Below, piece after piece: positions 17,113-26,949 of a DNA stretch of 64,000 nucleotides; the stretch's first letter is position 1; every line of letters begins with the position of its first letter. A model generated the notes under the pieces. The model made no database searches and was not told the DNA's origin. It was given only the letters and a program-made list of their open reading frames with translations. Source of the stretch: Leifsonia sp. ZF2019 (GTDB lineage Bacteria; Actinomycetota; Actinomycetes; Actinomycetales; Microbacteriaceae); NCBI RefSeq assembly GCF_019924635.1, contig NZ_CP065037.1, positions 2,914,001 to 2,978,000 on the forward strand. The letters run 5' to 3'. The position numbers were made by a program, and so were the translations under genes.

Positions 17113-17526
17113 ATGCACACCAGGACGGATACGGGCCGGATCGATCTCTACGGCGTGAGCGGACTGAGCGAGGCGGAGCTCGATGAGCTCGCGGCCATGC
17201 TGGACCGCCGACGGCACGACGACATCGCCGAGTCGGAGCACATCGCGGAGACGCTGGGCGCGCTCCTGGCGTCGAGATCGGAGTCCACCGCCGATGACGA
17301 GCACGATCCGGAGGGGCCGACGCTCAGCTCCGAGTGGAGCAGGCTGCAGGCCGTGCGGGCGGACGCCGCCGCCGATCTGGCCGCGGTGGAAGCCGCCGGC
17401 GAGCGCCTCCGCCTCGGCACCTACGGCGTGTGCGCCACCTGCGTGCGCCCCATCGGCGTCGACCGGCTGCGCGCCCGGCCGACCGCCGAGCTCTGCATCT
17501 TCTGCGCGACCGCCGCCGAACGCTGA
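17113..17526 (+). CDS. DksA/TraR-family C4 zinc-finger protein
   Basis: 137 residues: a helical N-terminal two-thirds with a long coiled-coil-like segment (SEAELDELAAMLDRRRHDD... LQAVRADAAADLAAVEAAGERL) followed by a C4 zinc finger CATCVRP...LCIFC. DksA/TraR proteins enter the RNA-polymerase secondary channel and tune transcription with ppGpp. AAAGGAG lies 7-8 nt before the ATG at 17113, fixing the start although the frame is open further upstream. Followed by a strong hairpin terminator. Confidence 0.85.
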   Translation: MHTRTDTGRIDLYGVSGLSEAELDELAAMLDRRRHDDIAESEHIAETLGALLASRSESTADDEHDPEGPTLSSEWSRLQAVRADAAADLAAVEAAGERLRLGTYGVCATCVRPIGVDRLRARPTAELCIFCATAAER

Positions 17527-17542
17527 GCCGTCCCGGACATGC

Positions 17543-17577
17543 GGAACGGGCCGGTGCACGCGGCACCGACCCGTTCC
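17543..17577. terminator. Bidirectional hairpin terminator
   Basis: 15-bp arms GGAACGGGCCGGTGC and GCACCGACCCGTTCC (one mismatch) with a 5-nt loop, then a C-run instead of a T-run. It lies between the convergent ends of the DksA-like gene and the sugar-binding protein gene. Confidence 0.7.
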
Positions 17578-17604
17578 CCCGGACCGGCCGGGGCGGAGCA
17601 TCGA

Positions 17605-18651
17605 TCAGAAGTTGAACTTGTCGATGTTGTCCTTGTTGAACACGTAGGGGTCGCCCAGCAGCACCGTGTTGTTGTCGCCGACGGTGAACTTGCCGAGCTT
17701 GCCCGCTTCGAAGGAGTCGCCCTTCTTGCCGGTGATCGTGCCATCGATCAGCGCCTTGGCGGTGAAGGCGGCCAGGTAGCCGAGATCCTCCGGGTTCCAG
17801 AGCGCGAACTCGTCGACGGTGCCGTCCTTCACGAACTCGCGCATCTGGTTCGGCGTGCCGAGGCCGGTCAGCTTGACCTTGCCCTTGGCGTCCGAGGTCG
17901 ACAGGTAGCGGGCGGCCGCTGCAACGCCGACCGTGGTGGGCGAGATGATGCCCTTCAGGTTCGGGTGCGTCTGGAGCAGGGCGGCCGTCTTGTCGAACGA
18001 CGTCTGGTCGTCGTCATTGCCGTAGACGGTGTCGACGAGCTTGACGTTCGGGTGGTTGTCCGCGAGGTCCTTCTTCATCAAGTCGATCCAGGCGTTCTGG
18101 TTCGTCGCGTTCGCGGCGGCCGAGAGGATGGCGACCTCGCCGCTGTCCCCGATCTCCTTCGTGATGATGTCCACCTGCACCTTGGCGATGCCCTCGGCGG
18201 TCGCCTGGTTGACGAAGACGTCGCGGTACTTGGCGTCGGTGTCGGAGTCGAAGGTGACGATCTTCACGCCGGCCGACTTCGCCTGCGTGAGCGCGCTGCC
18301 CAGCGCGGTCGGGTCGTTGGCCGAGAGGACGATCGCGCCGACCTGCTGCTGGGTCAGCGTGTTGATGTAGCTGACCTGCGCGTCCGCAGTCGCCGTCGAA
18401 GGCCCGACCTGGTTGTAGGTGCCGCCGAACGACTTGATCGCGGTCTCGCCACCCTTGTCCGACGTGTCGAAGTACGGGTTGCCGAGGTTCTTGGGCAGGA
18501 AGGTGATCTTGTAGTTCTTGTCGCCGCCGGAGGTGGAGCCCGAGCCGGAGCCGGACGAGCAGGCGGTGAGCGCGAGGGCGACCGCGACGACGCCGGCGCC
18601 GACGGTCAGGAGCCGGCGCGTGGCGCGGCGCTTGGTGGAGGGCAACATCAT
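17605..18651 (-). CDS. rhaS: Rhamnose-type ABC transporter substrate-binding lipoprotein
   Basis: 348 residues. A twin-basic N-terminus and hydrophobic helix end in lipobox LTAC with Cys31, so the protein is a membrane-tethered lipoprotein. The rest is a periplasmic-binding-protein type 1 fold (ITFLPKNLGNPYFDTSDKGGE, GAIVLSANDPTALGSAL, GLGTPNQMREF) of the RhaS/LsrB group, which binds rhamnose or related small sugars. It is the last gene of a four-gene operon, 39 nt after the second permease, with AAAGGAAC as ribosome-binding site. Autoinducer-2 or another pentose/deoxyhexose is an alternative ligand. Confidence 0.85.
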   Translation of the reverse strand: MMLPSTKRRATRRLLTVGAGVVAVALALTACSSGSGSGSTSGGDKNYKITFLPKNLGNPYFDTSDKGGETAIKSFGGTYNQVGPSTATADAQVSYINTLTQQQVGAIVLSANDPTALGSALTQAKSAGVKIVTFDSDTDAKYRDVFVNQATAEGIAKVQVDIITKEIGDSGEVAILSAAANATNQNAWIDLMKKDLADNHPNVKLVDTVYGNDDDQTSFDKTAALLQTHPNLKGIISPTTVGVAAAARYLSTSDAKGKVKLTGLGTPNQMREFVKDGTVDEFALWNPEDLGYLAAFTAKALIDGTITGKKGDSFEAGKLGKFTVGDNNTVLLGDPYVFNKDNIDKFNF

Positions 18652-18690
18652 TGTTCCTTTCGATGGTGGATTGCTGTGGTGCGGGAGGGA

Positions 18691-19731
18691 TCAGGTGAGC
18701 GTTCTGTGCCGGGTGGCGCCCGAGGCCCTGAGCCAGGCCAGAACGCGGGGCGAGAGCACCGAGACGATCAGCAGCACGCCGGTGATGATGTTGATGGCGT
18801 CGGAGCTGACGTTGGCGAGGCGGAGCGCGCTCTGCAGCACGCCGATGAGGAGCACGCCGGCGACGACGCCGTGCAGCGCACCCTTGCCGCCGAAGATGGA
18901 CACCCCGCCGAGGAGCACGGCGGCGATGACCGAGAGCTCCAGTCCGGTCGCGTTGTCACCGCGAGCGCTGCCGTAGCGCAGCGTCCAGTAGATGCCGGCC
19001 AGGGCCGAGATCAGGCCGGTGAGCAGGAAGGCGATGAACTTGGTGCGGGCGACGTTCACCCCCGAGAAGGCGGCGGTCTCCTTGCTGAGTCCGAGGGCGA
19101 ACAATCCGCGGCCGTACGGGGTCGCGTGCAGCACCACCGCGAAGATCGCGATGAGCACGACCACCAGGACCATGACGACGGGGATGCCGGAGTTCCCGAA
19201 CCGCATCTGCACGAGGTTCTGCCAGAAGAACGGGAAGTCGGTGATGGCCGTCGTCCCCAGCAGTCCCACGGCGATGCCGCGGAAGAGGGCGAGCGTGCCG
19301 ATCGTGACCGCGAGCGACGGCAGTCCCACGACGGTGACGAGGAATCCGTTGACCGCGCCGGCGAGGAGCCCGACGATGAGGCACGCCACCATCGCCGCCT
19401 CGATGGGCCACCCGGCCTTGGTCAGAACGCCCAGCATGACGCTGCTGAGCCCGAGGGTGCTGGCGACGGAGAGGTCGATCTCGCCCGAGACGATGACGAA
19501 GGTCATCGGCAGCGCGATCATCAGGATCGGCGTCACGTCCAGCAGGAGGAACCCCAAGGTCACCGGAGTGCCGAAGTTCGGGACGACCGCGGAGGCGACG
19601 ATCGCGACCACGACGAGGGCGCCGATCACCGCGGACTCCCGCGTCAGCACCCAGCGCTGCCACAGCGGGCGGCTGTAGTCGGGGTAGGTGCGCGGTGCCG
19701 CCGTGGTGGCGGCGGTGTCGATGCCGGTCAT
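18691..19731 (-). CDS. rhaQ: Sugar ABC transporter permease (RhaQ-like)
   Basis: 346 residues, about nine to ten membrane helices, BPD_transp_2/RbsC family. The EAA-like cytoplasmic loop ATPYGRGLFALGLSKETAAFSGVNV is clear. The ATG at 19731 overlaps the stop of the preceding permease as ATGA, so the two subunits are translationally coupled and form the heterodimeric channel. Open frame upstream is a composition artefact. Role: import of the sugar delivered by the lipoprotein. Confidence 0.88.
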   Translation of the reverse strand: MTGIDTAATTAAPRTYPDYSRPLWQRWVLTRESAVIGALVVVAIVASAVVPNFGTPVTLGFLLLDVTPILMIALPMTFVIVSGEIDLSVASTLGLSSVMLGVLTKAGWPIEAAMVACLIVGLLAGAVNGFLVTVVGLPSLAVTIGTLALFRGIAVGLLGTTAITDFPFFWQNLVQMRFGNSGIPVVMVLVVVLIAIFAVVLHATPYGRGLFALGLSKETAAFSGVNVARTKFIAFLLTGLISALAGIYWTLRYGSARGDNATGLELSVIAAVLLGGVSIFGGKGALHGVVAGVLLIGVLQSALRLANVSSDAINIITGVLLIVSVLSPRVLAWLRASGATRHRTLT

Positions 19732-20771
19732 GCGGCGACCTCTCTTTCGGCGACGAGGCGGCGCGTGAGCCGCAGGGCGAGGACGCGATCGAGCACGATG
19801 GCGCCGATGATCAGCACGCCGACGACCGCCTGCTGCCAGAAGTCCTGGATGCCCAGGATCGGGAGGGCGCGATTGATGGTGAGCAGGAGCATCGCGCCGA
19901 GCGCCGCGCCGTAGACGGAGCCGCTGCCGCCGAAGATCGCGACGCCGCCAATGACGGCGGCGCCGACGGCCTGCAGCTCGAGCCCGGTTCCGGTCTGCGA
20001 GCTCACCGTGCCGTAGCGGGCCACGAAGAGCACCCCGGCGAGACCGGCGAGCGCTCCGGAGAGGATGAACGCCGTGAGGACGCGCCGCGTGACCTTCAGG
20101 CCGTAGAGCTCGGCCGCGGCCGGGTCGGACCCGATCGCGTACAGCTCGCGTCCGCCGCGCCGGTTGCGCAGATACCAGCCCGCGACCAGCAGCACGACGA
20201 GCGCGAGGATCGTCAGGTACGGGATGGTGAGGAACGACCCCGTGCCCAGGTTGAGGAAGGCGGAGGGCACGTCGGAGGCGTTGATGCGGTTGCTCCCGGC
20301 CCACAGGACGTTGATGCCGCGGTACGCGTACAGAGTGCCGAGCGTGATGACGAGCGCGGGAACCTTGCCGTAGGCGACGAGCGCTCCGTTGACGAGGCCG
20401 AGCAGGCCGCCCGCGATCGCCCCGATCACGAACACGAGGATGATCGGGATGCCCGGGACGCCGACGAACAGCTGCCCGGTGAGGTAGGCGGTCAGGCCCA
20501 CCACGGATCCGACGGAGAGGTCGACGTTGCGGGTGATGATGACGATGGCCTGCCCGATCGCGACCAGCGCGAGGATGGCGGGCGTCAGCAGCAGGTCGCG
20601 CCAGCCGTCGGGGCTGAACAGGAAGCTGGGGTTGATCGCGGTGGTCACGGCGATCACGATCACGAGAGCGACCAGAATGCCGGTCTCGCGGGCGCGCGTG
20701 AAGCTGCGGAAGAGGCGGCTCGCCGTGCTCGACCCGGGCGGGGTCGGCGGGGCCGGGGCGGTGGTGGTCAT
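19728..20771 (-). CDS. rhaP: Sugar ABC transporter permease (RhaP-like)
   Basis: 347 residues, RbsC-type permease with about nine helices; [18 protein letters not shown] is the family signature in helix 3 and the EAA-like loop is [26 protein letters not shown]. The N-terminal 30 residues are Pro/Thr-rich and cytoplasmic. ATG at 20771 overlaps the ATPase stop (ATGA). It pairs with the following permease; both descend from one RbsC-like ancestor but are only distantly alike. Confidence 0.88.
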   Translation of the reverse strand: MTTTAPAPPTPPGSSTASRLFRSFTRARETGILVALVIVIAVTTAINPSFLFSPDGWRDLLLTPAILALVAIGQAIVIITRNVDLSVGSVVGLTAYLTGQLFVGVPGIPIILVFVIGAIAGGLLGLVNGALVAYGKVPALVITLGTLYAYRGINVLWAGSNRINASDVPSAFLNLGTGSFLTIPYLTILALVVLLVAGWYLRNRRGGRELYAIGSDPAAAELYGLKVTRRVLTAFILSGALAGLAGVLFVARYGTVSSQTGTGLELQAVGAAVIGGVAIFGGSGSVYGAALGAMLLLTINRALPILGIQDFWQQAVVGVLIIGAIVLDRVLALRLTRRLVAEREVAA

Positions 20772-22297
20772 CGTGCGGCCTCCTCGGCGGCGTGCGTGGC
20801 GGCGAACATGACGTTCTCGGCGTCGGCGTCGGCGCGGTCGAACTCGGCGGTGATGCGGCCTTCGCGGACGACGAGCACACGGTCGGCCATCCCGAGCACC
20901 TCCGGCAGCTCGGACGAGATCATGAGGATCCCCATCCCGCGGCCTGCGAGCTCGGAGAGCAGCCGGTGCACCTCCGCCTTCGTGCCGACGTCGATTCCAC
21001 GGGTCGGCTCGTCGATGATGAGCACCCGCGGCTCGGTCGAGAGCCACTTGCCCAGCACGACCTTCTGCTGGTTGCCGCCCGAGAGGGTGCCGACCAGCGT
21101 GTCCAGCGCGTTGGTCTTCAGCTGGAGGCGGCTCGCCCACACGCGTGCCGACGCGTTCTCCGACGCGTTGCGGATGAGGCCGAGCTTCGACAGGCGGGTG
21201 CGGATGGCGAGCGTCGAATTGCGGGCGACCGACTCCTCGAGCACCAGCCCCTGCTTGCGACGGTCCTCCGGGACGAGCGCCAGTCCGGCGGCCATCGCCG
21301 CGGTCGGACGTCGCTTCGGGATCACGCGCCCGGCGAGCCGGACCGTGCCCGACTCGTACCCGTCGACGCCGAAGACGGCACGGGCGATCTCGCTGCGGCC
21401 CGCGCCGACGAGACCCGCGAGCGCGACGATCTCGCCGGAGCGGACGGTGACGTCGACATCGGAGAACACTCCGGCCGCGGTGAGGCCCCGCACCTCGAGC
21501 AACGGCTCGCCGATGACCGTCTCCTGCTTCGGGAAGAGCTCGGTGACGTCGCGGCCGACCATCCGGCGCACGATCTCGTCCTCGCTCACTTTCGCGGTCG
21601 GGTCGGACGACACGTACGAGCCGTCACGCATGACGGTGATGGTGTCGCACAGCGAGAACACCTCGTCGAAGCGGTGGGAGATGAAGACGATGCCGCGGCC
21701 CTCGTCGCGCAGGCTGCGGGCGACGGCGAACAGGCGCTCCACCTCGACGCCCGAGAGCGCCGCGGTCGGCTCGTCCATGATCAGCAGGCGCGCGTCGAGC
21801 GACACCGCCTTGGCGATCTCGATGATCTGCTGGTCGGCGATCGAGAGGCCCTCGGCCAGCCGGTCGGGGTCGATCCGGACGCCGAGCCGCTGGAACAGGG
21901 CCTGCACCTCCTGGCGCATGCGGCGTCGGTCGATGCGACCGAACCGGCCTTTCGGCTGACGGCCCATGAAGACGTTTTCGGTGACCGAGAGGTCGGGGAA
22001 GAGCGTGGGCTCCTGGTAGATGACGGCGACGCCGGCCGCCTTCGCCTGCGCGGTGGAGGAGAAGTCGACGTCCTCGCCGCGGAGGCGGAACTCTCCCGCG
22101 TCGCGGCGGTACAGTCCGGCGACGATCTTCACGAGCGTGGACTTGCCCGCGCCGTTCTCGCCGACGAGGGCGTGGATGGTTCCCGGTTCGACCCGGATGC
22201 TGCCCGAGCGGAGGGCGACGACGGCCCCGAACGACTTCACCACCCGCGACAGTTCCAGCACCGGCGGTGCCGCTGTCGTGGGGTTGCTGCTGGACAC
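20768..22297 (-). CDS. rhaT: Sugar ABC transporter ATP-binding protein, duplicated (RhaT-like)
   Basis: 509 residues made of two ABC domains, as in RbsA/MglA/RhaT. The first has Walker [10 protein letters not shown] (about 51-59), Q-loop [11 protein letters not shown] and Walker [13 protein letters not shown]; the second has a degenerate Walker A (GLVGAGRSE) and [15 protein letters not shown] plus [18 protein letters not shown]. One intact and one degenerate site is usual for the family. GTG start with GAGGAGG four bases upstream. First gene of the transporter operon, divergent from a LacI regulator with a shared control region. Confidence 0.92.
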   Translation of the reverse strand: MSSSNPTTAAPPVLELSRVVKSFGAVVALRSGSIRVEPGTIHALVGENGAGKSTLVKIVAGLYRRDAGEFRLRGEDVDFSSTAQAKAAGVAVIYQEPTLFPDLSVTENVFMGRQPKGRFGRIDRRRMRQEVQALFQRLGVRIDPDRLAEGLSIADQQIIEIAKAVSLDARLLIMDEPTAALSGVEVERLFAVARSLRDEGRGIVFISHRFDEVFSLCDTITVMRDGSYVSSDPTAKVSEDEIVRRMVGRDVTELFPKQETVIGEPLLEVRGLTAAGVFSDVDVTVRSGEIVALAGLVGAGRSEIARAVFGVDGYESGTVRLAGRVIPKRRPTAAMAAGLALVPEDRRKQGLVLEESVARNSTLAIRTRLSKLGLIRNASENASARVWASRLQLKTNALDTLVGTLSGGNQQKVVLGKWLSTEPRVLIIDEPTRGIDVGTKAEVHRLLSELAGRGMGILMISSELPEVLGMADRVLVVREGRITAEFDRADADAENVMFAATHAAEEAAR

Positions 22298-22328
22298 TGC
22301 TGCCTCCTCATTGAGGTGAACGGGAATA

Positions 22329-22393
22329 TGAATCGATTCAGGAGCGATTCAGCTACACTATATTTGGGGAGTGCGCCTCGGTCAAGCGAGGCG
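22329..22393 (-). promoter_or_regulatory. Promoter and two operators of the rhamnose-type ABC operon
   Basis: On the minus strand TTGACC (22385-22380) and TATAGT (22362-22357) are spaced by exactly 17 bp, the best sigma-70-like promoter in the window. A perfect 12-bp palindrome TGAATCGATTCA (22329-22340) lies about 10-20 bp after the predicted transcript start, with an extra TGAATCG half-site at 22351-22345. A second perfect inverted repeat, CGCCTCG-6-CGAGGCG (22374-22393), covers the -35 box. The palindromes are typical LacI-family operators; binding by the divergent regulator is inference. Confidence 0.75.
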
Positions 22394-22424
22394 TTTGAAC
22401 AGCAGCACCGGACGAGGAGCAACG

Positions 22425-23444
22425 ATGCAACCGGCTAGTATCCGGGATGTCGCGCAGCATGCGGGCGTCTCCGTCGGCACCGTCTCCAACGTGCTCAACC
22501 GGCCCGACGAGGTCTCCGCCGAGCTCGTCGTGCGGGTCACGCGCTCGATCCAGGCGCTGGGCTATGTGCCCAACGACGCCGCCCGGAGGCTGCGCAAAGG
22601 CGTCAGCACGATCGTCGGGTTCGTGGTGCTCGACGGCCAGAACCCGTTCTTCAACGACGTGGTGCGCGGCGCGGAGGACGAAGCGTCGAAGCACAGCATC
22701 GCGATCCTCTACGGCAACACGGATGAGGACGCCGACCGTGAGCGCCTCTATCTCGACCTGTTCGAGGAGCAGCAGGTGCGCGGCGTGCTCATCGCCCCGT
22801 TCGGAGACATCCAGCCGCGCCTGGAGCAGCTGCGGCAGCGGGGGATCCGTGCCGTACTGGTGGACCGCTTCGGCGGCAGCAGCCGGTTCAGTTCGGTCTC
22901 GGTGGACAGCGTGGCGGGCGGCCGGATGGCGGTCGAGCACCTCATCGAGACCGGCCGACGCCGGATCGCCTTCGTGGGCGGCCCGTTCGAGATCCGGCAG
23001 GTGCGCGATCGCCTCGCCGGCGCGCGGGTGGCCGCCGAGAATGCGTCGGCACCCGTCGAGTTGGAGGTCGTCGCCACCGCGGCGATGACCGTCGAGCAGG
23101 GCGCGGAGGCCGGGGCACGCATCCTGAGCCGGCCTCGCCACGAGCTGCCCGATGCGCTCTTCGCCTCCAACGATTTGATCGCGCTCGGCCTGCTGCAGGC
23201 GATCGTCGCCGACGGACGCGTCGCCGTCCCGGACGACATCGCGATCATCGGATTCGACGACATCGCGTTCGCGGGCGCGGCGGCCGTGCCGCTGTCGTCG
23301 ATGCGTCAACCGCGCTCGATGATCGGCCGCACGGCGCTCCGCATCCTGCTCGAGGAAACGGCGGATCCCGAACTCATCCCCCGCCAGACCGTGTTCCAGC
23401 CCGAGCTGGTGGCGCGGCGGTCGACGGCGCCGAAACCGCGCTGA
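22425..23444 (+). CDS. LacI-family transcriptional regulator
   Basis: 339 residues: LacI helix-turn-helix IRDVAQHAGVSVGTVSNVLNRPDEVS (about residues 5-30) with hinge helix NDAARRLRKG, then a periplasmic-binding-like effector domain (IVGFVVLDGQNPFFNDVVRGAE ... IIGFDDIAFAGAA). It probably senses the transported sugar and represses the divergent ABC operon. The frame opens at 22371, but the ATG at 22425 has GAGGAG upstream and begins just before the HTH. The intergenic region contains two palindromes suited to it. Confidence 0.92.
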   Translation: MQPASIRDVAQHAGVSVGTVSNVLNRPDEVSAELVVRVTRSIQALGYVPNDAARRLRKGVSTIVGFVVLDGQNPFFNDVVRGAEDEASKHSIAILYGNTDEDADRERLYLDLFEEQQVRGVLIAPFGDIQPRLEQLRQRGIRAVLVDRFGGSSRFSSVSVDSVAGGRMAVEHLIETGRRRIAFVGGPFEIRQVRDRLAGARVAAENASAPVELEVVATAAMTVEQGAEAGARILSRPRHELPDALFASNDLIALGLLQAIVADGRVAVPDDIAIIGFDDIAFAGAAAVPLSSMRQPRSMIGRTALRILLEETADPELIPRQTVFQPELVARRSTAPKPR

Positions 23445-23471
23445 GCCGGCCCGCCGCGCGGGCGTCCGCGT

Positions 23472-26465
23472 CTACCGCACCGACTGCCCGGCGCGATAGA
23501 CCGCCTCGGTGCGGGACGAGGCCCCGACCTTGCGCAGGATGCTCGACACGTGCACGCTCGCCGTCTTGGCGCTGATGAAGAGCCGCTCACCGATCTGCTT
23601 GTTGCTCAGTCCCTGCTCGATCAGAGCGAGCACCTGCTCTTCGCGCTCGGTGAGCGGTGCTCCGGGCCCGGAGAGACCGGCGGGCGCACGCGGGCCGCGC
23701 GGTGCCGTCAGAGCTGCGGCGGCCGTCGCGATGAGTCCGTAGCCGTGCGTTTCGGCGGCGGCGACCGCCTCGGCAGCGAGCCGCTCCGCCGAGCCGCGGT
23801 CCCCGGCGGCGAGCGCCGTGCGGGCCGCCCGGAAGAGCGAGAGCGGGCGTACATGCGCGGGCGCCAGGGGCGAGGAGGCGACCTCGACGGCCGCTCTCCA
23901 GGCGGCGACCGCGGGTGCGAAGACCGCCGAGACGTCGGTTGCTCCGCGGTCCGTAGAAGCGTCGGCGCCCGGATGGGCAGCCTCCCCGAGGCGCGCGAGC
24001 ACAGCACGCGCGGTGGCGAGTTCGGCGGTGATCATCGCGGTCCAGACGGGAGCCGTCGGCCACGACCGCAGCCCGGCGGCCGCCGTCTCGAGCGCGACCG
24101 CGTCGGCGCGCAACCGGTCGCGGGTCTCGGCGCCGGGCGCGTCCGCCGCAGCACGGTCGGCGAGGGCACGGTCGGCGAGGGCGCGCGCCGCCGTGGCGAG
24201 GAGGGGCAGATCCTTCGCCGGGATGACGCGGTGACCGTCGGCGAGCACAATCGCGGCGTCGCGCCAGGCCTCGTCGACCTCACCGCGGGCGAGGGCGATC
24301 TCCGCCCCGATCTTCGCGAGGTCGAGCTGCGACTGCACCTCCAGGTCGCCCTGCAGTCGCAGCCCGCTGCGCCAGCGCCGGTAGAGCGCGTCGGCCGGTT
24401 CGACCTCTCCGCGCCAGAGCATCAGCGACAGCTTCATGTGCTGGAGGTGCGCGCGGAAGCTCGGCGGTGGGTCGAGGGCCAGCGCCGGGTCGACGAGGGC
24501 TTCGGCGCGCGCGAGGTCGCCCAGGGCGAGCAGCGGCTCGATCGTGTTGGAGGAGAGGATCACGCCCGACGTCCGCTCGACACCGCGCGCCCGGGCCCGC
24601 GCGGCGCCGGCCTCCGCGATCGCCACCGCCTCCGCGTAGCGGCCCAGCCCGTTGAGCGCGTCGGATGTGTTGACCGCGTGCCGCAACAGGGCGGCGGTGT
24701 CGTCGCCGGCGACCACCCGGGCACGTTCGAGCTCCGCGAGGCCCTCATCGATGCGGCCGGTGGCGACGAGCGCGCAGCCCCGGATGTTGTGGGCGACGGA
24801 CAAGCGCAGATCGCCCGTGCCGCCGAGCTCGTCGATCGCGCGGGAGGCGGTCTCGACGGCCTCCTCGAAGCGGGCCGACAGCATCAGCCGTGCCGCCAGC
24901 TCGGCGAGCAGCTGCGGCCGCAGACCGTCGCCCGGAGCGGTCGAACCCGCCGGGAGCACGTCCAGCGCCTCCCGCAGCAGCTCGATGCCGCCCGGCCTGT
25001 TGAGGTTGGTGACGTACTGCGCCTTGTCGCGCAGCAGCCGGGCGTGCTGCACCGGGTCGAGCGTCTCCGCGTCGTCGAGGGCCGCCGTCACGAGAGCGAG
25101 GGCGCGCTCGCTGTCGCCCCCGTTGCGGAGGGCGGACGCGGTGCGCTTCAGGAGATCGACCCTGCTCATGCCGCCCAGCGCCTCGGCGTCCGGCACGCGC
25201 TCCCACAGTTCGAGGGCGCGGTCGCCCATCGCCGCAACGGTCGCATAGGCATACGACCGCCGGGCCTCCTCCATCGCCTCGACGGACGCGGTGAACGCGC
25301 GCCGGAGGTCGTGCGCAGCCATCCAGTGCGTCGACAGCTGGATGGCCGAGCGCTGCGGACCCGCGGCCTCCAGCGCCTCCGCGTACCGGGTGTGGAAGCG
25401 CGTGCGCTCCCCCGGCAGCAGATCGGCGTGGACGGCTTCGCGCACCAGGGCGTTGCGGAAGGTGTACTCGGTGTTGTCGGCCGCCAGCACGTTGGCGACG
25501 ACCGCCTCCCGCGCGGCGTCGTCGAGCTGCTCCGGGGTGCCGTCGAACACCGCGGTGAGCAGATCGTGCTCGACGCACACCCCGCCGGCGGAGACGACGC
25601 GCAACAGGCGCTGCGCGGGCGCGCTCAGCCGTTCGTAGCGGGCGAGGAGGAGCTCCCGCAACGTCTCGGGGAGGTCGTCACCGGTCGCGAGGCCGTCGAT
25701 GCCGGCGAGTTCCTCCACGAAGAACGGCACGCCCTCGCTCAAGCGGTTGACCTGGTCGACGGTCGCGGCGTCGGGCACGCAGCCGAGCAACAGCTCCAGC
25801 TGCGCGGCGACCTGATCGCGCGAGAGCCGGCCGAGCTCCCAACGGGTCACGCGCCGCGTGCGCTCGAGCTCCGCCAGATAGGCCCGCAGCGGGTGACCGC
25901 GGGACACCTCGTCGCTGCGGTAGCCGAGCAGCACCAGCACCCGCCCGCGCTCGCTCATCCGCACCACGAACCGGAGCAGTTCGAGGGTGGAGGTGTCGGC
26001 CCAGTGGATGTCGTCGACCGCGAGCACCAACGGCCGCGACACCGACAGATTCTCGAACAGCACCGTGATCAGCTCGTACAGCCGCTCCGCTCCCGTGCGG
26101 GGCGGCAGCGTGCCGTCGTCCGCGAGCTCGGGCAGCAGGGCGGAGAGCCCCGCCGATCCCGGCCCCGCGGCCGCCAGCACGGTGTCGACGCCGACCAGCT
26201 CGATCAGCCGGCGCAGCGCCGCGGCGAACGGCGCATACGGCGCGCCGTCGCTGCCCAGGTCGACGCAGCGGCCCAGGAGCACTGTGGCGGAGCCCTCCAC
26301 CTCGTCGAGGAACTCGGTCAGCAGGCGCGTCTTGCCGATACCCGCCTCGCCACCGATCACGACGGCCCGGGTGCCGCCCGCGGCGACCGTCGCGAGCTCG
26401 TCGCGCAGCACCGCGAGATCGGACTCGCGCCCGATCATCGTGGGGCTCGACGCCGGTGATCGCAT
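23472..26465 (-). CDS. Large LuxR-family (LAL) ATPase transcriptional regulator
   Basis: 997 residues. An AAA-type ATPase comes first (IGRESDLAVLRDEL, Walker A GGEAGIGKT about 38-46, Walker B PLVLAVDDIHWAD), followed by a long alpha-helical TPR-like region and a C-terminal LuxR helix-turn-helix (LTEREEQVLALIEQGLSNKQ, FISAKTASVHVSSILRKV, about 930-990). LAL regulators are known to bind an inducer such as a maltooligosaccharide, hydrolyse ATP and activate nearby genes. No obvious target is adjacent; it converges with the LacI gene. An internal ATG at codon 10 is an alternative start. Confidence 0.9.
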   Translation of the reverse strand: MRSPASSPTMIGRESDLAVLRDELATVAAGGTRAVVIGGEAGIGKTRLLTEFLDEVEGSATVLLGRCVDLGSDGAPYAPFAAALRRLIELVGVDTVLAAAGPGSAGLSALLPELADDGTLPPRTGAERLYELITVLFENLSVSRPLVLAVDDIHWADTSTLELLRFVVRMSERGRVLVLLGYRSDEVSRGHPLRAYLAELERTRRVTRWELGRLSRDQVAAQLELLLGCVPDAATVDQVNRLSEGVPFFVEELAGIDGLATGDDLPETLRELLLARYERLSAPAQRLLRVVSAGGVCVEHDLLTAVFDGTPEQLDDAAREAVVANVLAADNTEYTFRNALVREAVHADLLPGERTRFHTRYAEALEAAGPQRSAIQLSTHWMAAHDLRRAFTASVEAMEEARRSYAYATVAAMGDRALELWERVPDAEALGGMSRVDLLKRTASALRNGGDSERALALVTAALDDAETLDPVQHARLLRDKAQYVTNLNRPGGIELLREALDVLPAGSTAPGDGLRPQLLAELAARLMLSARFEEAVETASRAIDELGGTGDLRLSVAHNIRGCALVATGRIDEGLAELERARVVAGDDTAALLRHAVNTSDALNGLGRYAEAVAIAEAGAARARARGVERTSGVILSSNTIEPLLALGDLARAEALVDPALALDPPPSFRAHLQHMKLSLMLWRGEVEPADALYRRWRSGLRLQGDLEVQSQLDLAKIGAEIALARGEVDEAWRDAAIVLADGHRVIPAKDLPLLATAARALADRALADRAAADAPGAETRDRLRADAVALETAAAGLRSWPTAPVWTAMITAELATARAVLARLGEAAHPGADASTDRGATDVSAVFAPAVAAWRAAVEVASSPLAPAHVRPLSLFRAARTALAAGDRGSAERLAAEAVAAAETHGYGLIATAAAALTAPRGPRAPAGLSGPGAPLTEREEQVLALIEQGLSNKQIGERLFISAKTASVHVSSILRKVGASSRTEAVYRAGQSVR

Positions 26466-26538
26466 TCCCTCATGCTGGCACGCGCCACCGACATCCCGGC
26501 ACCTCCCGCGACCTCCTCTGCGCAGGGCAGAACGACCG

Positions 26539-26805
26539 TCACCGCACGCTGCGCGCGAGGTCGCGCACGGGGCCGGCCGCCGGCTCGGCGACCGGCTCCG
26601 CGGCTCCCGCCGCCGATCCCGGAGCGGCCGACCGTCGCGCGCCGATTCGCGCCGACCGCACGGTGCGCCGAGCCAGGAGCGCCTCCCTCCACCGCACGAC
26701 CACGACGCGCTCGCGCCGCTGCCGCAGGACCTCGCGCTCCGCCATCCGCCGGGCGTCGTCCGCCGCGTTCACCCGGGCGACCACATACTCCTCGAGCAGT
26801 CCCAT
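26539..26805 (-). CDS. Small Arg-rich hypothetical protein
   Basis: 88 residues, not recognised. It begins MGLLEEYVVARVNAADDARR and continues as a strongly helical, Arg/Glu-rich stretch (MAEREVLRQRRERVVVVRW), with an Ala/Pro-rich tail. An amphipathic or nucleic-acid-binding helix is possible. AGGGA lies about 8 nt before the ATG. The frame extends further upstream, but this start has the only recognisable ribosome-binding site. Base composition alone can create such frames here, so existence is only moderately supported; it fills most of a 480-bp gap. Confidence 0.45.
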   Translation of the reverse strand: MGLLEEYVVARVNAADDARRMAEREVLRQRRERVVVVRWREALLARRTVRSARIGARRSAAPGSAAGAAEPVAEPAAGPVRDLARSVR

Positions 26806-26949
26806 CCGTCCATCCCTCTCACTCGTTCCGACCACCTCAGACTGCTCGCTAAGGCGGTGCCCGAGCATCGGGAAGATGCCCTATTCCGATCCGCTCAGAC
26901 GACATCGGCGGGGCTTCCGCTGCACCGCGCCCGGGTGCAGGCTGGCCCC

